Of a stretch of 64,000 nt of DNA, positions 36,135 through 47,134 are shown piece by piece; the stretch's first letter is position 1, and each line of letters starts with the position of its first letter. Source of the stretch: Ignelater luminosus. Lineage: Eukaryota; Arthropoda; Insecta; Coleoptera; Elateridae. Position numbers and translations under genes: made by a program. Under the pieces are notes generated by a model. The model made no database searches. It was given only the letters and a program-made list of their open reading frames with translations, and was not told the origin of the DNA. The DNA lies in NCBI GenBank assembly GCA_011009095.1, contig VTPC01091010.1:116457-180456 (forward strand). The letters run 5' to 3'.

Positions 36135-37487
36135 ATGGCCCGAATGGATGGAAATCTCCGGGCAGGTTGTATGGGTGCCTTAGAACCGGATTATCCCAAC
36201 AAAGACATTGGAAGAGGTATTCTGATTGGGAAAGTGTTAATGAATGTAAAAGAACTAACGCCTATTCGATTAATGAATGTCAACAATTTCCCAACGTCAT
36301 TAAAGAAGAACACCGAAATCGGTTTTTGTGTGCCGGTGTCCTCTTTAGTACGGTGCACGAAGACAAGTGGAGTTCTTTCGTCTTCCGGAAGCTCGGTAAA
36401 CGTAGAAACAGCGATCACAGCTTCTTGTAAAAATTTAACTCCAAGCCAAAGGATTAGGGTGCAAGAGTTAATTGGTCGTTACAAAGATGTATTTGCTCCT
36501 GATAAAGGACTGGCGGGTAAAACCAGTGTGGTGACCCATAAGATCAATACGGGAGATGTTCAACCGATACGACAACGTCCAAGAAGGTTGCCATGGGCGA
36601 AACGAGAAGAAGCGGAAAAGATTATCGAAGATATGGCTAGCCAAGGTGTTATCGAACCTTCAAACAGCCCTTGGACATCACCCGTCGTCTTGGTAAAGAA
36701 GAAAGATGGTAGTACACGATTTTGTGTCGACTATAGACAATTAAATAGTGTCACCAAGAAAGATAGTTATCTGTTACCCAGAATTGATGACACTTTGGAC
36801 ACTCTGTCTGGTTCCAAGTGGTTTTCCGCCTTGGATATGAAGAGTGGGTATTGGCAGGTTGGAATGGAACCCCAGCATCGAGAGAAGACCGCCTTTAGTA
36901 TTGGTTCTGGCCTATGGCAGTTTACAGTTATGCTATTTGGTCTGTGTAACGCTCCAGCAACGTTTGAACGATTGATGAAGTTGATCCTGAGAGGTTTGTC
37001 TTGGAAGACCTGTTTAGTTTACCTCGACTATATTATTGTGATTGGTCGAACGTTTGAGGAACACGTGAAGAACTTGGAAGATGTGTTTCTGAGATTACGT
37101 GGAGCAAATCTGCAGTTGAGTCCGAAGAAGTGCAATCCGTTCCAGAAAGAGGTCAGATATCTTGGTCACTTGGTATCCGAAGATGGAGTAGCGGCTGATC
37201 CTGATAAGATTCGTGCGGTCCAAGAATGGCCCCACCTAAAAGATAAACACGAGCTTCGAAGTTTTCTGGGTTTGTGTACTTACTACCGGCGATTCGTCCG
37301 TGGGTTTGCAGATATTGCGAAGCCTTTAACAAGATTGACAGAGGAAGACAGAGATTTTCAATGGGACGCCAACTGTGAACAAGACTTTAACGATCTTAAA
37401 CGAACTTTAGTGACAGCTCCGATCTTAAGCTATCCCAGACCGAACGAGCGATTTGTGCTGGACACAGATGCTAGCAATGGCTGCTGA
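36135..37487 (+). pseudogene. Ty3/Gypsy pol: post-protease linker, reverse transcriptase, start of RNase H
   Basis: 450-codon open frame. Residues 1-90 match the linker between protease and RT. The RT spans about residues 145-380, with SPWTSPVVLVKKKDGSTRFC, VDYRQLNSVT, SALDMKSGYWQV (first catalytic Asp), LFGLCNAPATFERLM and YLGHLVS. The catalytic box reads YLDY at residues 296-299, where the family has YLDD; the second Asp codon position holds TAT (37029-37031), so polymerase activity should be lost. The frame ends just after the RNase H start motif LDTDAS. Gag and protease are absent upstream. It is a deleted copy that cannot replicate on its own. Confidence 0.9.
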
Positions 37488-38245
37488 AGTTTAAAAATCC
37501 TGAAGGTCAAGTAGCAAGATGGCTCGAAAGGCTCCAAGAATATGATTTCGAGACCGAACATCGAGCAGGGCGTAGCCATCGCAACGCTGACGCTTTATCT
37601 AGAACACCATGCCCCGACGATTGCAAACACTGCTCACGAATTGAAAACAAGCATGGTGAACATCAATTACGACGTACCACAGTCGTTGATGATCATTGGG
37701 AGCCCGCGGAAATTCAGAAAGACCAGGAAAGCGATCCTGACTTATGATTGGTGTTGGACTGGAAGACAGCAGATCGTAGACCGTCGTGGGAAGAAATAGC
37801 CCGATACGGCTCGATTGTGAAAGCGTACTGGGCACAGTGGGACTCATTGAAGGTTCAAGATGGTCTCCTAAAGAGAGTGTTAGAAAACGAAGAAGGAACC
37901 GAAATAAGAATGCAGTTAGTGGTTCCCAAGAACAGGGTTCCTGAAGTGTTGCGACAGTTGCATGATGGGCCATCGGGAGGCCATCTGGGAATTAAGAAAA
38001 CACTGGCGAAGATTCGGAAACGGTTTTATTGGATGAACTGTAAGGAAGACGTCAGAGAATGGTGCAGACGGTTCGAAGTTTGTGTAACTGGTAATGGGCC
38101 ACTTGGTAGGAAGAAGGCCCCGATGCGACAGTATAACGTCGGTAATCCATTTGAAAGAATCGCCATAGGCATTGTGGGTCCATTCCCAGAGACGGACGCA
38201 GGAAATAAATATATTTTGGTGGCCATGGATTATTTTAGTAAATAG
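37488..38245 (+). pseudogene. Gypsy pol: RNase H remnant and integrase N-terminal part
   Basis: After a deletion that removed most of RNase H, the sequence resumes with the RNase H/connector end (HRNADALSR near 37577-37603, in a different frame from the RT). A stop and frameshift then lead into the 37748-38245 frame. This holds the integrase zinc-finger region (GGHLGIKKT, RKRFYW) and the start of the catalytic core with its first Asp (VAMDYFSK). In the zinc finger the first Cys of the C-x2-C pair is Phe (FEVC, codon 38072-38074), so zinc binding is probably impaired. An in-frame TAG at 38243-38245 interrupts the core. Confidence 0.85.
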
Positions 38246-39181
38246 ACAGAGGTATACGCTCTACCAAACCAAGAAGCGGCTACGGTTGCTGACGTGCTGG
38301 TAAAAGAACTCTTTAGCCGTTTTGGTGTCCCACTGGAATTGCATTCCGACCAGGGCAGGAACTTTGAGACGGCACTGTTCCAAAAGTTGTGCCAATCATT
38401 GGGTATCAGAAAAACGAGAACTACACCGTTGCACCCGCAGTCGGATGGAATGGTGGAAAGAATGAATAGAACGATGGGGAAGTACTTGCCGAAGGTGGTG
38501 TCCGAGCATCAGCGCGATTGGGACCAATACCTGCATCTGTTTCTACTGGCAAACCGCTCGGCTGTACAAGAAACAACTGGCCAAACCCCAGCTGCGGTGT
38601 TGTTCGGGCGCGAAATTCGGTTACCATGTGATCTACAGTTTGGTTTCAAACCCAGTGAAAATGACGTGGTCGGTGATGATTACGTTGATAACCTTCGTAA
38701 GAAGTTAAACTCCATTCATGAAAATGTTCGTCGTAATATTCAGATGGCCAGTGACAAGTTTATGAAAGAGCGATACGACATTAAAGCCCAAGCAGGAGGG
38801 TATCAACCTGGAGATCTAGTTTGGCTCTATCGTCCTCAAAGACGAAGAGGCTTATCTCCAAAGCTGCAAAGAGCATGGGAAGGGCCCTACAAGGTCATTA
38901 AACGAATAAATGACCTGATATACCGTATCAGAAAACCACCAAGGGGAAAAATGATGGTTGTGCACACCAACCGGCTGGCCCCGTATGCAGGCGGGAATGA
39001 AGTCGATATAGAAGAACCAGAGGCCGAAATACAACCCGCAGCTGTTGTAGCGATTGAAGATCGAAGACCCTCGTTTACCGACTTTATGACCTTTTACTCA
39101 AAAGGTAGGAAAGTTCGTTTTGGTGTTGTTCATGAGCAACAAAGAAATCTGTTTGAAGTAAAACGATGTCCCGAGGTATAG
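38246..39181 (+). pseudogene. Gypsy pol: integrase core and C-terminal part
   Basis: Continues in the same frame as the preceding segment after the TAG stop. It retains the second and third catalytic residues of the integrase core, Asp in LHSDQGRNFE and Glu in HPQSDGMVERMNRT, then the C-terminal region with GDLVWLY, GPYKVIKRIND and VHTNRLAPY, the usual end of Gypsy integrases. After that the frame runs into about 45 acidic and mixed residues, ending in NLFEV (39146-39160) shortly before the stop. NLFEV appears to be the first strand of the macro domain that continues in another frame downstream. Confidence 0.85.
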
Positions 39182-39594
39182 CTGTCGACTTCAAGTTCAA
39201 GTTTGGTCGCACGAGAGAAATATTTTTACAGCAGCCCGAGGTAGGCAAGACCTGCTATCTACAAGACCAGGGACGATTTCTTTATTATCTGGTCACGAAA
39301 CCTCGTTCATGTGAGAAGCCGCAGTATGAGGTTTTGTGGAAGGCTCTTCACAACTTGAAGATACAGCTCCAAGCGCACGGGGTGAAGAAATTAGCTATGC
39401 CGAAAATTGGATGTGGTCTAGATCAGCTGGATCGGTGTACCGTGCGAAATATGTTGGAAGTAATATTTCAGGACGCCGGTGTGGAAGTATTGGTTTGCAG
39501 TTATAATCCCGCACATCCTCCCAGAAGTGTCACAAAACAGTGGATTGTTTCTTTTTCAAAAACTCGAGGTGTACTTCTGTACATAATTAAATAA
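39166..39594 (+). pseudogene. TARG1/OARD1-like macro domain at the end of Gypsy pol
   Basis: 142-codon frame whose first 110 residues match macro domains of the TARG1/OARD1 (C6orf130) type, which bind ADP-ribose and remove it from acidic side chains. Visible are the ligand loop RGIAVDFKFKFG, YYLVTK with Lys45, KPQYEVLWKALHNLK, AMPKIGCGLDQL with Asp86 and a final VEVLVCSY strand. Human TARG1 uses Lys84 and Asp125, the same 41-residue spacing as Lys45-Asp86 here, in the same motifs. The N-terminal strand (NLFEV) lies upstream in the integrase frame, and about 15-20 residues between them are missing at the frame change, so this copy is broken. The arrangement implies the domain was once fused to Pol, downstream of integrase. 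Independent insertion of a host gene copy is less likely but possible. Confidence 0.8.
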
Positions 39595-39615
39595 ATAATT
39601 TAGTGTAAATAAATT
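39574..39615 (+). mobile_element. Right LTR remnant of Gypsy element
   Basis: Bases 39574-39599 are an exact copy of 36095-36120 in the left LTR. The sequence then continues to a possible end at 39615, before CTGG (39616-39619), which equals the four bases preceding the left LTR. U3 and R of this LTR are deleted. The right boundary is tentative. Confidence 0.5.
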
Positions 39616-41901
39616 CTGGAAATAAATTGTAATAAACTAAGTAAAAATAAATATTAAAATAAATACACGTTTTTGTCAAAATGTAACAATATCTATTAAT
39701 TCTTTATAAATTTTCTAAAATGTCTTCTCTCCTCATACTAGAAAAAAATAGGGAGATGCCGTTCTTGGTATAATATGAAGGGGTACCGGTAACAGTTATA
39801 CGAAATCAAGGGTCCTTTTTTGGAATTTCACCTTGATGTTTTATATACTGTTATATACTGAGTAGGCAATGGTATACCTATAGCAATAAATTGAAACTAA
39901 CACTGAAACAAAAGATCAGTTCAACAAACTACCATTTACGGTTAGATTTACTGCGTGAAAGAAAATTTTTTTTAAAGTTATCCTTTCACATGCGGTGTTA
40001 TTACAGGAAAAAAAGTGAGATATTCGACATAAACAAACTTTTTGACTTGAAACTATTATTAAATTATTAAACGTTTATAATAAGAAGTTAAATGACGTTT
40101 CTAACCGGAAATCATTTAGTATCCAAAAATATTTTGAAACAAATCCACACTAGATCGCACGACCCACATACTAATTTGATATGGTTGAAGGCAATATTGT
40201 AAAGAAGACAAGATTTACCAGAAATATCCAAAATAAAGGTCTACTTTCTATATAAAATTTAATACATAATTGAATTGTCAGTTACCGAAATGGTAACGTT
40301 AAGATAAGGTTATAAATGCTCTGCATTATGGAAAATGATGCCGTTTAAAGACAATACTGATTGATAAATGTAAGTACTGAAAATAAAAAGAATTGTTTTT
40401 TGTAAAAATTGGAGAAATCGTTTAAAATTCCCGTGAAATCCATCACTGCTTTTCAGTGCTTCATTCTGCGCTAGAAAATGGGTTTTATATCCAATAACCG
40501 GCAGTTCGTAAGTGTGGCGTTTATTTCCGTCTGAACAGCCTAAACAGCTAATTTGGTTCTGGTCATATATCAATATTGACATGCTGTCATCTGGCCATAG
40601 TGGAGATTTGCTCGCTTAACGTTCTGTAAGCACTGTAAATAGGATATTTTATTACTTCACTAACGAAAACTCGTATTTATTTATTTATTTTATAAACAAA
40701 ATAAAAGGTTAATATAATTATGTTTATTCGAAGAAGATAAATATTTCAAATTAGTGAATTAAACAAATAAACTTCTTGGAAAGTTTTGAATTATATGCGT
40801 TTGCAAATTGTGCTAATGTTTAGAAAATTATAAATAGATTTAAAATCAAATAGCAACAAAAGTGTTTAGAAAACATTAAATGGCAACTGCAGATATAAAT
40901 CTTTCTCTTTGAATGAAATTTCTGTTTGTAAATTTAAGTATAATTTTTGCATTTCCACCTGCATTTCCCAAACCCGGTTAAAAAGGAAAAAGATAACTAA
41001 TATCACGATTGTAATGTAATGGTGTTGCTAAAGAATTATTTAAATTACCACGATGATGATACGGAGTTCGCTTATTATATGTGTGAAACCAAAAGAAAGA
41101 TTTGAACCAACCAACTTTTTCATCCGAGTTTCCGTATCAAAAAGGAATTGATAACAAACATTTAGGTTTTCGGGAATCGAATAGTTTTGGTGTCCATAAC
41201 ACCAACAGACGTCATGGAATCATTTTCGTTACTAGTTTAAGCGTGGAAAAACTTCAAACAGATTTGGGTGCAATTTACGCATTTTTATTATTGTGTTCGT
41301 CGAAGACAGTGACATCTAGTATCAAGTAATACAAAGAAAACAGTTTGGACCATATGGTAAATGATTTTGGAGACTTCCAAAAATCACAGTTTTATAGAAA
41401 AAGAAAAAAACATGAAATTTGAAATAATTTTTTTCTAATAAAGAGAAACCATAACTTAACTTGAACTGAGATACCCAATAATAGCCCAGAGTATAGACTT
41501 ACGACTTTTGGCCAAAAGCTAGTTTTTATTCTACTTGCATTTCTATACCAGGCAACAAAGTGCATTCAAGACGGTATGAGATACTATTCCGAAAGATTAT
41601 TATTAAATGGAGTAAAAGTGTTCAAAATCAGAAGGTGAACATAATTTTTCTGCAAATCTAATTAATCCTGAAATTACTGTAGTATTAGTGACCAGAAGTT
41701 TAGATTATCACTAACTGTTATTTGACTGTATTTGCTATCAGAATTGATGTATTCTTCTTTGTTCCAGGTGAGTCCTTATAACAGTAAGCAGCAATAAGCG
41801 GTAAAGTAGTTCCATTTTATGTTTATTTTGCAACTTCTATAGCCCATCTATGTAGATGCGGAGTGTTAAATTTCACAAAACCTACACCAGTCTTGAGAAT
41901 A
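39616..41901. other. AT-rich stretch, nothing recognised
   Basis: No gene or element that I can support. A 75-codon frame at 41102-41329 shows no known motif. Confidence 0.45.
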
Positions 41902-41993
41902 TACAGGGTGTCCCATTTAAAATTTTCGGATTGACGTCATTCCGGTTAAGAAAAATAAAATAATGGTGCTTTTAGTTTTATTGACACCCTGTA
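41902..41993. mobile_element. 92-bp MITE-like unit with perfect 11-bp inverted ends
   Basis: TACAGGGTGTC at 41902-41912 and its exact inverse GACACCCTGTA at 41983-41993 bound a 92-bp non-coding unit. The same terminal motif appears at 35068 and in single copies at several other sites. Confidence 0.6.
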
Positions 41994-44713
41994 TTGGATT
42001 TGAATGCAGTCTTGACTGCAATATGGGTTGGGCTGGATTATTATTATTGTTATCGTTGACTATGAAATGTTTAATTGGTTTTAAAATACTTAAATATTTA
42101 ATATTTTGCAGTTGCGCAAGTTAACTTTGAATCCGAACTTACTACCTGCGAATTCGGACGATTTTGTCGGGTGCATGCGACTACGAAATTTGATAAACTG
42201 CTAAACAAAATGTAAATAATTATTTTTTAAGTGTAAAACCCACTCAAAGAAGTGAATTAATAATTTAATGTCAATCATTTTAGTTTAATATTTACGGCCA
42301 CCCAAATTTTCTCATTGCAAGGAGGCTATGTCTGCAATGGATCTGCATACCTGTTTTGGGTTTTACGACTATAATCGTAGATTGATATGTACCGGAAAAT
42401 TAAATATCTATTTATGTTACATTTTTCTGTTTAAATTTAAATATTTATATTAATTATCATTTTAATGTATTTATCAGTCCGTTGTTTTTTATTTAAATAT
42501 GGTAATGATATTTGGGGTTAATTTAATTATATTCCAGAAAGTTTATGTTTATAATTATTATCTTCCTTTTTACCAACTCAGCTTTTTTCATTATATTTTG
42601 TGATTAAGATCAAACATTTAAGGCTGGAGCTTTTTTATTTTTTAACAAATTTAAAATGTAAATGGATTCGTAGAGCTTTGACCGTACAGGTAAAAGGTGT
42701 AAAATAATAATATAGGGCCCAACAACGTGCAGGTGTGTCGTATCCTACCTGTAAAGTAGTAGGTAACACATCATTGTGTAGATGTATTGCTAAAATTTAC
42801 GATCGTCCTTTTAAGGATACATAGCTCATTTGTCGGTTTTACAAAAGCGACTCTTTTATTGTAGAATTTCATTCACAACGCATTTAAGTTATTTTTCCTC
42901 TTTTTTGACTCGATCTACGAGTATGTTGCTTTTAAACGATTAAACCTTAACGAGTAAAATTATACTTGGACATGGTTATTTTTTGGTTTTGTGTAACAGT
43001 AAATTCCTATTTTTTTACTTTTAATTTTTTTGGTAAGTAAGTGTTTCTAGCTACTGTTACTATCATTAAAATATTTAAATTCAAACGAATAATTAAAACA
43101 GTAACATGTAACTGTTTTTAAAATGTAGCAAAAGACACTTTGCACACTTTAATTATCCTTTATGCTACCCGTTTATCCAGCCATAAAAGAATAAACACCG
43201 TTGTTTTTGTTGGTTTTACAGTTTTTGTTATTTATTAAAATCGGACTATAAAGAATGTGCGAAAAAGTTCCCTTTACATAATTTAGGACGCAATACGTTT
43301 ACTACACAGTTCTTATAACCCCAGAACATCTAGAGCAGTATACATTTTTAAAAATAGTGTTTTAAATTTAAAAAGATTCACTTGATCAAAATTTATACCT
43401 TTATTCTTTTTCTTCTGTTATTAAATGAAAAAAATACTGCCATTCAAAATTTAAATTTGTTTGATCTTTGAATGACTTTCTAAGATCTATTGTAATCTCA
43501 GACCTATTTTTCAGCAGGTAGAATTCGTATATGGATTTTACACTATGAAAGCTTTTAAATTCCAGGTAAAGGTTGTTTGTAGTGTCCGATTGTATATTTT
43601 ATCACCTACAACTTTACCTTCTAATACTGATGTAATTGTTTGGAAAATCTAATCACTTGGTGTGAAAGGGCAGGAAGTTACGAATAACGAGCTTAAATAA
43701 TATCCATAATAGCGGTAGGTGACTTTTAATTATGAGAGGACAACGTAAAAGAATAATATACAATGGTATTTTAGTTATTTGTCAACAAGAAAATTTTAGA
43801 TTCTTAAGACAAATCCTCGTTTGTTTATTTTTAAATTGATGGATTTACCTTTTTTAATTAAACACTCAGTGGCGCCCTTTCAATTAAATATTTATTGAGT
43901 CGAGTCTGATTTTTCCGAATCTTGATAAAAAAAATGCAGATGTGGAATTTTACTCTATCCCAAATATAGGTAGTTATACTGACACATATCAACCTGAAAG
44001 CATTGAAACAGGTAGGAGTTTTCGTTACTTAGTTGGTCACTGATTTGTTGTACCAGACTTAACAGTAATTCGAAAATTTCTGTTATCTGTCGCGTATTTT
44101 AGAGATATTGTACGGCTTATAACTTCTGTTCCATTTCAATATCAAACTTTAAATCCGCACAATTGATTCCTCCTTGTTTTCAGCCAAAAATGAGATTTTC
44201 GAACCAACGATATCAAAGTCTAAATTAGGCCTGATTAAAAAACTTATAATCATGATTTTGATATACATAGGCGTGATAACTGGCAAAAAAATTAATTTTT
44301 TGAAGATGGTGAAGCTACCAAAACTTTTTTAATTTTGACCTAGGCACCGACATAGTCCCACTTAATATTTTATGTGTACCATCATTCAAGTCGATAACAT
44401 TAATTGTTCTAAGAGAACTAAATATGAACACGTGTTTCTGTACAGACCACCTTTGGTGGTCACAAGGTTAGACTTCGCCCTTCATTAACTTTCTTAAAAA
44501 AAACTGCATAAATGTAATTACGAATACGGATCGGATTGTGCCCAAATTGGACTTCATCCTTCACTAAGCTTCTTTAGGGAGCTAAAAACGTTTTGGGCTG
44601 CGCCCTCTCACGCTTATCTCGTATAGGGAAGGCGCAAGTAACCAAGTTCTAAAACCGGCCATGCATATAAATCAAATCGTATCAAAGTTTTACTTTCGAT
44701 ACCAAACACGTTA
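41994..44713. other. AT-rich stretch, nothing recognised
   Basis: No supported gene. A CAGTGGCGCC motif near 43866 resembles the terminus of the 47.1-kb element but has no partner nearby that I found. Confidence 0.4.
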
Positions 44714-45520
44714 ATGATAGGTAACTATACCAGTCTGATATGTAGTTGCGACTGTATAAATCTGTGTTTTGCAACCTTTCGTGGCAGACTTGTTTTAGTT
44801 TGCATAGCAAATTTTAAGCATCTGCAATTTTGCTTGGGCTTGCCGGACAAGATATTCTTTGCTAACACATCTGAAGGTTCTTACGATTGTTTTACCTTTA
44901 ATGCAAATGGTCATTTTGTTTTCAGCATTGATTTAATATTGGCCATCTATTATGTTGTGCAAAACGGTTTTTTTTACAACTTTCTGTTTTCGGCATTCTA
45001 TCAAATTATACTTTATATTTGTTCAACTTTTCCTTTTATTAAAAGATGGTGGCTGAGGAATATTTTTTATGTTTTTAGGTTAATAGTATGGATTGGAATC
45101 TAACCTACATAGTTTTCAACTTTCTGCTTATTGAATAATATGGAAACTTAGTCTTTCTGTTCTAGCTAAAGTTTATTCAAGCCAAAATGGAACTGACACT
45201 GTTTAGAAGAACTTGACTTTTTAGTGAAGGTTGTTGCAGATACTATTTAAGAATCTTTATTACTTTCCAAGTATTCTCAAATTCTTAAATACGCCTTCCA
45301 GATTTTGCCGTGAAGCCTTTTGTTCAAATGCGATCAGGTCAATTTGGATTTCTGTTATCGATCCCGAGCAAAGGGTTTGTTTTGATGAATTTGCAATATT
45401 TCGGTGCAATTTCAATAATTAAGGCAATAAAGAGTATTGTGATTCAATCAGTTTTTGGCATCGAAGAGAGCGATTTCAAGCTGAATATTATTTTATAGCG
45501 TTTCAACTTTCTTCAGGGCT
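44714..45520. other. Cluster of unassigned open frames
   Basis: A 129-codon plus-strand frame (44714-45103), T-rich and hydrophobic, is followed by two overlapping frames (45231-45422 and 45310-45498). The minus strand also has an open frame over about 45265-45420 whose product is charged (IQIDLIAFEQKASRQNLEGV). No family recognised. I suspect an old mobile-element fragment read on the minus strand, but cannot show it. Confidence 0.2.
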
Positions 45521-47134
45521 TTTCCGCTGTCCTTTAACTCAAACTTTGATACAACCACTTTAGATTTATTCATTTCTGTAGTATTTTGTTGTTGTACACA
45601 AATAAAAACAGGTCTTCACTTCATCGTTTCTTTCATTTAAATTGTACATAACCTTGAAAGTTTATACCAATTTTTCTAGTAACACTCTGTAAAAATTCAG
45701 AGAATGAAACTTTATTTAAATAAAAATTAGTAAAGTTGGCCTTTGAAGTCTAAATGAAATCGATGTATACTCATTTGTTTATTAGCGAACTGTTTCGATT
45801 AGCGGATGTTTTTAGTTCCAATTATTATTGTTTCTGTTATTAACTCTAAATTGCTTATGTTGATTTCGTACAAGATTTTTGCAGAATCAAGAAAACTTTT
45901 TTTATGGAAAATTAAGTAATTTGTAGAAAAATCCTGCTTTAACTGAGCGTTATCAAATATTTAAGGTGATTCATTTTGAAGTTACAAAAAATCCAGAGTA
46001 TAACAAGTAATAACATCAAATAAGACAATTATAATCAGATGTTTTTTTGAATCACGTTATTACTATCAAATTATTAGTGATTAAGGTAAGCGAACTCGTG
46101 GAACCTGTTTGTAATTTGACGAAAGAAAGTTTAGCTTGAAAAAAGTAATGTTCATTTTGCCTGAAAAGTTTCTTCCCCATTGAAATTCTGATATAGATCT
46201 TTTAACGCCTTTTAGTATAGAAAAATAATATTTAGGGGGATATAAATATATTTCTTTAGGGTGAAAAACCTAACAAGACCTCTTTGAAAAATAAAAAAAA
46301 TATCGGATTTTATAAAACTAGTTATTTTCGTTTTCGTTAATGACGACTTTTTTTAACGTAATGTTCAGTTTAATTAAGCAAGTCGTTAAGCTATCTACAT
46401 ATTTGCGGAATAGTCTGCTTCTTCGTTGAAGGGGAAGTATACCGTTTATGCTGCTTATCGCATCTCCATCTTAATTATATATATTTTCCTTCGCAATCTA
46501 ACTTCAATTAATCATAAGCAAGAAATTGTATTAAATTCTTAGTTAATACTAGTTTTAAGATCAATATTCTTGTGTGAATTTCGTTGATGAACTTGAGGTC
46601 ACATTTTTTGTTCTTTAATTAATTCGAACATCACATTAACTAATAAGAACAATAAAGAAAAGTATTTCGGAAGACTTGAGAAATGCAAACAAAAATCAAA
46701 ATATTTGCAATAACAAACGAAGTATCGTTCAACAAAAATTTAATAAAAGAAAGTGAATAAACTTTTATCTAATAATAGTAAATGAAACGTCAACTAAACT
46801 ATCGTCGGAACATTATAACACAGAAAAGATAGACATTGTAGATGTGACGATTCAAGCGAAACGAAATTCCAATCTTAGCCAGAACACTTCAAATGATATA
46901 ACGCTTTGCTGCGCGCAACCAATTATGATTTTTTTTCTTTGGGAAAATAGTATTTTATATATTTTTTTGGTAGTGAATCGATAAAGTAACGATACTTTAC
47001 TTAAAAATATGTTTTTCATTACAAATACATCCCCCCCATTTTTTGTGTATATAGATGAGAGTCAAATAATCGCATTGTTCATGGAAGTAAAAAACATTAA
47101 ATTGAAATCAGATGCCTAATTTGAGGGGTGAAAC
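45521..47134. other. AT-rich stretch, nothing recognised
   Basis: No supported gene or repeat. Confidence 0.4.

Noticed and set aside
36191..36418. Minus-strand and other-frame ORFs inside the Gypsy pol region (also 37599-37973, 38421-38627, 38852-39034)
   Set aside because: They are shadows of the pol frames and contain no independent motif.
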